From Scheffersomyces stipitis CBS 6054 (lineage: Eukaryota > Ascomycota > Pichiomycetes > Serinales > Debaryomycetaceae), in assembly GCF_000209165.1 (NCBI RefSeq), contig NC_009043.1:186001-250000 (forward strand): a stretch of 64,000 nt of DNA. The letters are read 5' to 3'. Shown here piece after piece: positions 29,334 through 37,519 of this stretch. Every line of letters begins with the position of its first letter. The stretch's first letter is position 1. A model generated the notes under the pieces. That model was given only the letters and a program-made list of their open reading frames with translations. It was not told the DNA's origin and ran no database searches. Position numbers and translations under genes: made by a program.

Positions 29334-29675
29334 TAGAAAGAAACAAAGAGAAACCTGGAGTTACTTGAATTAATAATCTAATTTGAAAAATCCTCTCTAT
29401 TAAATCTGAGATAGCAACTCGGTCACGTGATTAGTTGAGAAAGCTTGACGAAATATGAACTATTTGAAAGCAAATATCTATGGAAAAATGACAAATAAGT
29501 AATACATTGATGCTTCAGTGACATATCATTCCAAAAGATTACCAATTAACAATTTCCTAATATTCTTCCCTATTATAATAGCACTTCAGAATTGTTTATC
29601 ACGTGTTAAACGCGTGATAAACGCGTGATTTATATTTCGTACGAGGTTAAAAACTGAATTTCTAGTTCACAAAAG
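29334..29675. promoter_or_regulatory. SSL2 promoter region with CACGTG and tandem ACGCGT motifs
   Basis: CACGTG cores lie at 29424-29429 and 29600-29605. The 11-base unit AAACGCGTGAT occurs twice in direct tandem at 29608-29618 and 29619-29629. Each unit holds ACGCGT, the core of the yeast MluI cell-cycle box. The preceding TTTATCACGTGTT is a near inverted copy. The block ends about 45 bases before the tRNA-Ser gene, so it could also act on that gene. Confidence 0.5.
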
Positions 29676-29767
29676 GGCAGTGTGGCCGAGTGGTTAAGGC
29701 GACTGACTCGAATTATTCGGGTTATCAGTTGGGATTTCCCGCGCAGGTTCGAATCCTGCTGCTGTCG
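29676..29767 (+). tRNA. tRNA-Ser(CGA) with an 11-base intron
   Basis: The acceptor stem is GGCAGTG/TGCTGTC with three G-U pairs. The D arm GCCGAGTGGTTAAGGC contains the A box. The anticodon stem is ACTGA/TCAGT, with loop CTCGAA plus A and anticodon CGA at 29709-29711. The intron is 29713-29723, in the standard place one base after the anticodon, and its TTCGGG can pair with the anticodon loop. A long variable arm (GGG/CCC) and discriminator G mark a serine tRNA. The T arm GCAGG-TTCGAAT-CCTGC holds the B box. A run of T residues just after the gene (from 29771) is a Pol III terminator. S. cerevisiae SUP61, also tRNA-Ser(CGA), has an intron at the same place. Confidence 0.95.
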
Positions 29768-29966
29768 GTATTTTTTCAGTAGTATACTTTTTTGCTATTG
29801 TATACCACTTACTACTTCAATCCACTATTTCAGGTTGATTACGTTTCTACGTCATTGATACTATTGCTTCTAATTTATCTATTCAGCAATCTTTCCTATG
29901 AATCTATAGCAATCATCTCAGACCTTCTGAGTGAAGCTCTCTATTGTACAATGCGAATGAACCTGT

Positions 29967-31025
29967 TTAATCGGTGAACTTGTATGATCCAGATGCAAAA
30001 GTAATGGAACCTCCCTTGTAGGCGCCTCTTTTCATCTTGTTTTTATTCTTGGTAAAATCTTTGCCTCTGACAGCTCCCAATTTGGAGTTGGCAACCTCAC
30101 CCCAGGTACCAGCAGCTCCCTTGTATGTATTGTCTTGCAAGACGTGGTCTTCAAATGAGATCTTGGTTCTGTCTATTCTTGAGAAATGCTTTCTTTGTCC
30201 AGCTTTCAATTCTGGTTCCACTTCAGCTGGGATACCGGCTGGTTCTGGAGAAGTAGATACAGAACTGATAGATTCAGTTTGAGAAGAGCTGTCTGTCTTT
30301 CTCTTCTTTGGAGCAAGATCTGAGTCAGCTTCTGAATCTGAAGAGGACTCGGAGTCGAAGTCTGAAGAGGACTCGGCTTTTCTCTTTTTGGATTCAGGCT
30401 TGGTTTCTTCTTCTTCGTCTGAATCGGAATCGCTGGAAGAGTCGGAGTTAGAAGAGTCGGATGAAGAGGAGTCGGAATCGGAATCAGAATCAGAATCACT
30501 TGAAGAGTCGGATTCAGACGAAGAAGAGTCAGAGTCACTAGAAGAGTCAGAATCAGATGAAGAAGAGTCGGAATCAGACGATGACGAGTCGGAGTCACTT
30601 GAAGAATCGGAGTCCGAGCCGGAATCGTCACTAGAGTCATCACTAGAGTCCTCGCTATCAGAAGAAGAACTTTCCTTCTGAGAAGAAGTTGCTGGAGTGG
30701 CTTCTTGAGTCTTGTCCTCATCATCAGATTTATCATCAGATTCATCATCAGAATCAGAATCAGAATCAGAGTCAGAGTCAGAACTACTAGAATCAGAACT
30801 ATCAGAGTCTGAAGAGCTTCCAGAATCAGAACTGTCGGATTCTTCAACTTTGGCATCTTCTTCAGACTTTGGTATCACATCTTCCAACTTGGTTTCAACT
30901 TCTGGCAATTCCAAGTTTTCTGCCTCCACAGCCTTGGACAAAGCCTTGGAAACCTTGGCAAAAGCACTGTCCCTTGATAAATACTCCTTAATATGTGCTA
31001 ATACGACTTCTCTGGATACGCTCAT
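29967..31025 (-). CDS. SRP40: Srp40, Nopp140-like nucleolar serine-rich protein
   Basis: 352 residues. The N-terminus (about 5-35) looks like a LisH helix pair. The middle is a long Ser/Asp/Glu low-complexity region of (SSSDSDS)n type, a strong casein kinase II substrate. The C-terminal 70 residues carry the conserved SRP40/Nopp140 domain: FSRIDRTKISFEDH, DNTYKGAAGTWGEVAN, VRGKDFTKNKNKMKRGAY, ending SGSYKFTD. It acts in the nucleolus as a chaperone for small nucleolar RNPs and pre-ribosome transport. Two GTCACGTGA sites lie about 105-130 bases upstream of the start. The repeated serine codons create long antisense frames that are not genes. Confidence 0.95.
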   Translation of the reverse strand: MSVSREVVLAHIKEYLSRDSAFAKVSKALSKAVEAENLELPEVETKLEDVIPKSEEDAKVEESDSSDSGSSSDSDSSDSSSSDSDSDSDSDSDDESDDKSDDEDKTQEATPATSSQKESSSSDSEDSSDDSSDDSGSDSDSSSDSDSSSSDSDSSSSDSDSSSDSDSSSSESDSSSDSDSDSDSDSSSSDSSNSDSSSDSDSDEEEETKPESKKRKAESSSDFDSESSSDSEADSDLAPKKRKTDSSSQTESISSVSTSPEPAGIPAEVEPELKAGQRKHFSRIDRTKISFEDHVLQDNTYKGAAGTWGEVANSKLGAVRGKDFTKNKNKMKRGAYKGGSITFASGSYKFTD

Positions 31026-31126
31026 GGTCTCTCTGCGCGTTTAGCGAACTTAAATTAAACTAGAGAAATTACCGATAAAGTTGTATAGAAATACGATGGA
31101 TTGAAAAATTCATAAAAAAGTTTTGA

Positions 31127-31166
31127 GTCACGTGAATCTCATCGAATTTTGTCACGTGAAAATATT
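31127..31166 (-). promoter_or_regulatory. Paired GTCACGTGA sites upstream of SRP40
   Basis: CACGTG cores at 31129-31134 and 31153-31158 are 24 bases apart, each as GTCACGTGA. The second lies in a block, TCACGTGAAAATATT (31152-31166), repeated exactly upstream of the complex I gene at 45292-45306. CACGTG is the core for Cbf1, which in Candida acts at ribosome-related and respiratory genes. Binding is inferred. Confidence 0.6.
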
Positions 31167-31260
31167 CAATGTTATATGCAGTTTTATGATCGTCTCTTAA
31201 ACATGAAATTAGTGCTAATATTTAAGTATCTAAAACGTATTCAGGGCGCTATCCACTGAT

Positions 31261-32427
31261 CTACAACTTGGGTGGGAGCTTGTAACCGTAACCGTGCAAT
31301 TCAAGGAAACGTCCCTGAAGCAATTTTCCTTCAACTTCAGCTTCCAGTATCTTTTCTTTGGAGCCTTTGAACTTGAATTCTGGTACTTCTTGGAGGTGCT
31401 TCAGGTAGTCTACTTGTCTCTTTGTAGTATGTTCTTGTAGTATTTTAACCATTACGTCAGGCTGTTCGGCATGGAGTAAGTGCTCACCACCTTCAACGTC
31501 ATAGACGCCAACCAAATATTCTGGCTTAATGGCACCTCTGAAAAATGGATTTGTTTCACGAGCATTCCACTTGGCAGTCTTGCCAGCTACATGGGTGATT
31601 GGAACGTTAATATGTTGGTATTCGTCCATACCTGCGATAAGCGACGGCATTCCTGATGTGTAAGCTGCTATTTGAGCAGCCTTGGATGTCTTTGTCTTGA
31701 ACGACTTCTTGTCAGAAACGGGGTCCGCTACAACAAGCAACTCGTCCTGGATAAAGTCCTCCATAACTCTTGGATCAATATTCTTGTAGAAGGAGTATAC
31801 CTTGAAAAAATCCTCATAATCCTTGTAACTTGCAAACTCGTCCACAAGCATCAGGCCAATCATGGCGAATCTTTTGGCAAACTTACCTATTTCCTTTGCA
31901 TTAGCGTACAACACAGGTTCCACAGCAACGATAGAGTCAACCAAGTTTGGTTCGTGGAAGCCAGCAAAAAGAGACAGGAAACCACCCATAGAATGGCCCA
32001 CAAGAATATTTCTCGACTTGAGATCGTTGGTCAAGTCTCCTGTGGAGGCTTGTTCTTGTCTGATTACTTCAAGCAAGTCCCTTGCTCCTTCGTCCCATCT
32101 GGAAATCCAGCCAAGTTTACCATCGTTGAGAACACCAGAATCACCATGGCCAACTGCGTCGACTGACACAATTGTGTCGATGTAGATCTTGCCATTGCTT
32201 TTCGCCTGCCATTCAAACAACTGAGTGATGTGGAAGTGCCAAATGGCCTTGTTCATTCCTGTACCATGAGCAAAGACGAAATTGAAACGAATGGCATCTG
32301 CTGGGATTGTAGTGGTAGATTTGTACTTGTTGTAGACTACATTTAATCTCTCAGAAGAAACAAGAGTACTACCAGGTGCTCTGGGAAAGTGGGCATTAGC
32401 GACTTTCTTCTCGAGGGTGTAGGACAT
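31261..32427 (-). CDS. Lpx1-like peroxisomal alpha/beta hydrolase, copy A (C-terminal PKL)
   Basis: 388 residues, close to S. cerevisiae Lpx1 (387). Alpha/beta-hydrolase fold: oxyanion region VFAHGTGMN (51-59), GHGDSG (93-98), and nucleophile elbow GHSMGG with Ser146. A late His in GGEHLLH is a candidate catalytic histidine. The protein ends PKL, a variant of the type 1 peroxisomal signal; Lpx1 itself ends QKL. Lpx1 is an oleate-induced matrix acyl-hydrolase/phospholipase. The tandem copy 845 bases upstream shares the N-terminal motif order exactly (Ser146 in both), so the two arose by local duplication. A CCGAGG element lies about 150 bases before the ATG (32577-32582). Confidence 0.85.
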   Translation of the reverse strand: MSYTLEKKVANAHFPRAPGSTLVSSERLNVVYNKYKSTTTIPADAIRFNFVFAHGTGMNKAIWHFHITQLFEWQAKSNGKIYIDTIVSVDAVGHGDSGVLNDGKLGWISRWDEGARDLLEVIRQEQASTGDLTNDLKSRNILVGHSMGGFLSLFAGFHEPNLVDSIVAVEPVLYANAKEIGKFAKRFAMIGLMLVDEFASYKDYEDFFKVYSFYKNIDPRVMEDFIQDELLVVADPVSDKKSFKTKTSKAAQIAAYTSGMPSLIAGMDEYQHINVPITHVAGKTAKWNARETNPFFRGAIKPEYLVGVYDVEGGEHLLHAEQPDVMVKILQEHTTKRQVDYLKHLQEVPEFKFKGSKEKILEAEVEGKLLQGRFLELHGYGYKLPPKL

Positions 32428-33271
32428 CTTCAGAATGGACTATTTTATCAGTTATGTTGGAAAAGCTACAAGAAAGGTAATCTATTTTCCTTGAAGGAAA
32501 CCACTCACCTAAATAGTTCTGTTTTTATTTCAGCCTGCAACCCCAGATTTCCGACCTCTATTCTATTGGGTAATACCCGAGGAAACAAAGAATGTGACAT
32601 TCGTCGATTAACATGCGACTTCATGGCAGAGAACTTCTGCCGACTGTTTCATGTGACATAAAGACTTCATATGGGGTAGGGATCAGACTCCACGGCTGAT
32701 ATTGTACGCCGTCTTTGTCCCATCTCTAATTATATCCGGAGAGGGGCATGGTAAATGAGAATCCTGTATTTCCGGCTCGATGCTTTAGAACCATCTCCAG
32801 AAATCTGGGGCTTCAGGGTAGCAAAGAGAGGCCTGAAGTAACACTAGAATAGTTAGTGTAGAAGATGTAGAATATGAAGAATTTCGAGATGGGCTTACTT
32901 CGGTATGGCAATTGGGACCGAAGAATAAGAGGCGAAGAAAGGGAACCGTACGGTTGAATTGCAATTGCTCTACAATCTGATTTGGCTTGAGATTGTTCAT
33001 GTGCAGATTCTTTCGGCAATTTCATGCGTAGAACCTTTCAGCTTTGATTCCGAAAATAAAGTTAATCTACTATCTCCAGTTGCAGCCGTTGCAAGACGAC
33101 TGCTTTGCTTTCCTTGCACAAGCCATCATCAATAGTTTTTCGTTATCGGACTGTCTTCAGATATTCAAGTTTCTAAAGATTTTGGTAAATCTAGTCTAGT
33201 TATTTAGTATGAGATTGTTTTATTAGCATGTATTGATGCTTCTTCTAATAAACTCTATAGAAATGTAGCGC
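32428..33271. promoter_or_regulatory. Region between the two Lpx1-like genes (promoter of copy A)
   Basis: 844 bases. It holds a near palindrome, GGGTAATACCC, at about 32568-32578 running into CCGAGG (32577-32582). CCGAGG is the complement of the CCTCGG site bound by fatty-acid regulators of the FarA/Ctf1 type. No gene was found in the rest. Confidence 0.45.
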
Positions 33272-34444
33272 TTACAACTTGGAAGCTTTGGCCAAGGCGG
33301 TGTGTTGTATTCCGTACAATGTGCCTAAATCACCATTAAGCAACTTGGGGATCTCAGATTCAAATACCTTTTGTCTCAAACCCTCTGCTTTTTGCTCTGG
33401 AAGTTGCGCAGCAGTACTTTTGAACTCAACTTTTCTCTTCAAGATGAAATCTTTGAGAACCTCGAGTAAATCGTCTGGCTTTTCCGCATTGACCAAATGT
33501 TCACCTCCTTCAATATCGTATGTAGCTGCTAAAAAATCTGGATTTACACTGCCTCTGAAAAATTCAGTGGATTCGGGAGGGTTCCATTTAGCGTTCTTAC
33601 CAATGACATGGGCAATGGGGACTCTGATGTGTTTGTAAATATCCATGCCTAGAGGCAACACCAAAGCAGAAGATACATATCCTGCCATCTGGGCTTGAGA
33701 ACTTGACTTGATGCGGTACTTGACGTCTTTGGTTTTAGGGTCGATCACTTCCAATAATTCATCATTCAAGAAGTCGTCCATTACCTTGGGGTCTATGTTC
33801 TTGTAAAACGAGTGCACCTTGAAGAAATCTTCAAATGCCTGTTTCGTGTCGAATTCATTGATGATCATCTTGCCTATGATCAGAAATCTCTGAGAAAATT
33901 TACGAGTTGATCTGGAGTCAAGATAAACGACAGGTTCTATTGGCACAGTTGCATCGAACAAGTCCGGCTCATAGAAAGCAGCCAACAATGACAGAAAGCC
34001 TCCCATGGAATGTCCAATGAGGATGTTTCTTGACTTGAAGTTATTTTGGAAATCCCCCGTAGTTCTGTGTTCGTTTCTGACCACTTCAATAATGTCTTTG
34101 CCTCCTTCGTCCCATCTGAAAATCCAGCCGAGCTTATTCCTGTTGATAACTCCTGAATCACCATGGCCAGCAGCATCGATGGCAATGACGGAGTCGATGT
34201 AGATTTTTCCGTTGCTCTTCTGCGACCACTCAAACAAGCTTTTGATGTGATAGTGCCAGATCGACTTGTTCATTCCTGTTCCATGGGAGAAAATCAAGTT
34301 GTATCTGATGGCATCTGTAGGAATTGCAGCCGTTGACTTGTACTTGTTGTAGACGACATTCAAGGTGTCTGAGGCTAAAATAGTCGAACCACTGGCCCGA
34401 GGTATATGGGCAGTGGTTATCTTTTTCTCCAAATCGAAGGACAT
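33272..34444 (-). CDS. LPX1: Lpx1-like peroxisomal alpha/beta hydrolase, copy B (C-terminal SKL)
   Basis: 390 residues, clearly paralogous to copy A along its whole length. It has IFSHGTGMN (oxyanion), GHGDSG, the nucleophile elbow GHSMGG with Ser146, and the late GGEHLVNAEKP with a candidate catalytic His. It ends ASKL, the canonical type 1 peroxisomal signal, whereas copy A ends PKL. The likely role is hydrolysis of acyl esters or phospholipids in the peroxisome matrix during growth on fatty acids. The upstream region has CCGAGG at 34540-34545, 96 bases before the ATG. It is divergent from PAN6 across 2 kb. The symbol is given by family resemblance; true orthology of A versus B cannot be decided here. 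Confidence 0.85.
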   Translation of the reverse strand: MSFDLEKKITTAHIPRASGSTILASDTLNVVYNKYKSTAAIPTDAIRYNLIFSHGTGMNKSIWHYHIKSLFEWSQKSNGKIYIDSVIAIDAAGHGDSGVINRNKLGWIFRWDEGGKDIIEVVRNEHRTTGDFQNNFKSRNILIGHSMGGFLSLLAAFYEPDLFDATVPIEPVVYLDSRSTRKFSQRFLIIGKMIINEFDTKQAFEDFFKVHSFYKNIDPKVMDDFLNDELLEVIDPKTKDVKYRIKSSSQAQMAGYVSSALVLPLGMDIYKHIRVPIAHVIGKNAKWNPPESTEFFRGSVNPDFLAATYDIEGGEHLVNAEKPDDLLEVLKDFILKRKVEFKSTAAQLPEQKAEGLRQKVFESEIPKLLNGDLGTLYGIQHTALAKASKL

Positions 34445-36464
34445 TTTTTCAGTAGAGCTGGGATACTTTTATGAATAATTCTGATAGCAGAAAGAGCCGT
34501 TTTTAAATTGAAATGTCACTTGCATGCACCAAAAAATAACCGAGGACCATAACCTTAAACCGGATATGCCAATTTTCTGGATCTCTATTTTCACAAGGCA
34601 TAAGGTTAGAGCGATAACCAAAATATAGAAAAGCTCCAGATGGAATAATCGTAAATTGAGTAGTATGGGTAGTCATATTTGTTCAACCAGCCAAATCCCG
34701 GTCCCTTGTAGCTCACTTCTTCCGATAAAGTCTAATTCCGACTCCGCAGCTCAACTGCGGGTTATCTTGCCAGTAATGTCTTGTTTGAGACCTCTTCTTT
34801 AATCGAATTTTTGCTATATGAAAAGATTCTTGTAAGTCTTCAGGTATAATGTTCACGGAATTTCCAAGTGTAAGAGTGTTTTACAAGTACCCATGTTCAT
34901 AAACACTGCTTCGGAGCTAGATTAAAGTAACAGGATTTGAAGCTCCTAGCTCCTGGACCGCAGAATAGCAGAGTCCTGACATATTGTACGAATTTACAAG
35001 TCAACCACCATTGCCTGCCATAGCTATCCATAAACTGTTGGAAATTCAATTGTTATATGTTGAGCATAAATAGCAACTACAGCAGTTACGTAGATAGCAA
35101 CACAGTGAAAACACAAATTTGCAGAGCTTGTTCTTAATACTCTATGGGAAACCTCCAGAAACAGGACATTTTACACTGTATTCAAATACCGGGAACCTAT
35201 TCTAGAACATTGAGTCTTGAGACCGTTGACTGTCTACTTCTGAGACGTTTCTCATGCAATTCGAACTTCCGGATTTTAGGTGCGCAGGGTATTAGTTTTT
35301 ATATTCCGTGGGCAGCATAAAGCAGAACAGGAGTTAATGCAACTGGCTGTTTAAGCATATGCAAACGTCTTTTTTTAGGCTACAGAAATAATTCTCGTAA
35401 GTTCCCTAATATTTCATTGTTTCAAAGCGTGTAAACCTGTATCGGTTGAAGTCCGTGGATGCATTGGCACAGGGTTAGGATTTGAACAACGGCTGTTCTA
35501 ATAATAAACAATGTTTGAAATACTTGAACATCTTTCCATACTTGCAATCTCACCATTTTAAATGAACATGCTTTCATGTCGAACAGAACATTAACAAAGT
35601 ACATAGTTTGGTTCAGATGTCACTCCTTCTTTTGTCCTAATTGAAAACAGAGACTTCGTCAAAATTGCAGAAACGTTTGGCTTCAGAATGGTTTCATGTT
35701 CTAGCCACATTAATTACATATCCCATTCCATCCTGGTACCAGAAGCATGTGTGTTTCACTATATCTCTTCTAGAATTATGTGGGTGCATGTATATCTTGA
35801 TTGTGCCATGCATTTGCATTACAGCACCAAAAGGTTCCATTGCATTTCAGGAAAATACACACCGTTTTGTATGTGAACGTGTTAGAAAATAGAAATTCTG
35901 CTTTCGGGAGGCTGCGGTGGAGTTTCATTTCATAAATTACTGTATTGGTGTAGGAATGCCTTTCGTAACGTTTTTTGGTTATTTTACGAGAAATTAATTC
36001 ACGACGAACAATAAGCAGAAGATATTTAGTATCGGAGTCAAGATTTTTCTTCACAAAAGAAGGGTTTATCTGTTTTCTTTTCGTTATAGTCTGTTGCTAA
36101 AACAGATGATAAATGTACGGAAAAGTATAGAGCTTATATACGACGGACTCTCATTTTTTGCAGCCGAGGTTGCAGCCCAAATAACAATATAGAAGCCGAT
36201 TTCCAGTCGAATCCAGCCACCCACCTTGGAAATGTCTCGAATGAATTTTGAAATACTATTAGAGCTCAGAGGGGCGACCAGGTAGATTATTGAGTCAAGG
36301 TAGCCAGTGCTATCCAGTTAATATGTATTCTGTATCTTCGTCTGTGTCGGGGCCTCGGAGATGAGATCCGAGCATCACGATTTGGCCTGAAAAAAATTTC
36401 TACCCCAGCTTTTTTTTTCACCACTCTTGTGCTGAGTCTTTTAGTCTGATAACTTTGTATCGCC
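34445..36464. promoter_or_regulatory. 2.0-kb divergent region between the LPX1-like gene and PAN6
   Basis: No supported gene. Short frames (for example 35641-35892 plus) have no domain and no codon signal. CCGAGG at 34540-34545 belongs to the hydrolase promoter, and a T-run at 36411-36419 lies near PAN6. Confidence 0.45.
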
Positions 36465-37403
36465 ATGACGGTTTCCAACTCTATCAAGATATTCCGCACT
36501 GTCCAGCAAGTCAGACAATGGAGGCAGCATTGTCTTTTGAACCGAGAAACGGTTGGCTTTATACCAACTATGGGAGCTTTGCATGATGGACATTGTACTT
36601 TGGTGAACCAGAGTTTGAAGGACAATGACAGGACCGTAGTTTCTATCTTCGTAAATCCTTCTCAGTTTGCTCCCCATGAGGACTTGGATGCCTATCCTCG
36701 GACGGTGGACACCGATATGAAGTTGTTGTCTCAGAAATTTGTCTCTAAGCCTGTAGATGCTGTGTTCATTCCCAAGATTACAGAGATGTACCCTTCAGGA
36801 ATCACCCTAGATGTCGCCAATCAGAGAGGGGCTTTCGTGACAGTTCACGGTTGTTCTGAACAGCTTGAGGGAGTAACAAGACCGCAGTTTTTCCGTGGTG
36901 TTGCTACGGTTGTTACCAAGTTATTGAACATAGTCACGCCAGATAGAGTGTACTTTGGTCAGAAAGATGCCCAGCAGTGTGTAGTGATAAAAAACTTGGT
37001 CAGGGACTTGTTGATAAATACAGAGGTCAAGGTCCTACCCACCTTGCGTGAACAAAACGGCTTAGCCATGTCTTCCAGAAATGCCTACTTGTCAGACTCC
37101 ACTAAACAGGAAAGTGCTGTCATCTACCAAGGCTTGACTGCTGGAGCTACTTTTTACGAACAACAAAAAGATAACGGAGCCGGGAAGGTATCTAGTGCGG
37201 AAATACTAGACAAAATCAAAAAGGTGTATACTTCTAACAAGGATTTTGAAGTGGAGTACATTGCTGTCAGCCACCCAGAGACGTTGGACGATTTGGAGTA
37301 TGTAGTTCCAGGCACAGGAGCTATCATCTCCACCGCCGTTAGGGTTCCAAAGGAAGACGGTTCTGGTGTGGCCAGACTCATAGACAACGTTGTGCTCGTA
37401 TAG
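36465..37403 (+). CDS. PAN6: Pantothenate synthetase (pantoate-beta-alanine ligase)
   Basis: 312 residues, near S. cerevisiae Pan6 (309). Class I nucleotidyl-transferase signatures: the HIGH-like box PTMGALHDGH (34-43), the pantoate-binding region IFVNPSQFAPHEDLDAYPRT, the ATP-binding YFGQKDAQQ, and the KMSKS-like AMSSRNAYLS. The enzyme joins pantoate and beta-alanine with ATP, the last step of vitamin B5 synthesis ahead of coenzyme A. It has no targeting signal, so it is probably cytosolic. The start is the first ATG and is well placed relative to the family. It converges with PRP16, 116 bases apart. Confidence 0.96.
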   Translation: MTVSNSIKIFRTVQQVRQWRQHCLLNRETVGFIPTMGALHDGHCTLVNQSLKDNDRTVVSIFVNPSQFAPHEDLDAYPRTVDTDMKLLSQKFVSKPVDAVFIPKITEMYPSGITLDVANQRGAFVTVHGCSEQLEGVTRPQFFRGVATVVTKLLNIVTPDRVYFGQKDAQQCVVIKNLVRDLLINTEVKVLPTLREQNGLAMSSRNAYLSDSTKQESAVIYQGLTAGATFYEQQKDNGAGKVSSAEILDKIKKVYTSNKDFEVEYIAVSHPETLDDLEYVVPGTGAIISTAVRVPKEDGSGVARLIDNVVLV

Positions 37404-37519
37404 ATTTTGTACATAGAAGGTCTGTGGGGTAAGATACCCCATAAAAGTTCATTAATGTTAATAAGTTCTAATTCTAATAATAAAGCTACGAAACTGACGA
37501 AAGAGTGATTCTGTAGATT

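Noticed and set aside
30388..31044. Ser/Glu-rich plus-strand frames opposite SRP40.
   Set aside because: They arise from the reverse complement of Ser/Asp codon repeats; SRP40 has a conserved terminal domain.
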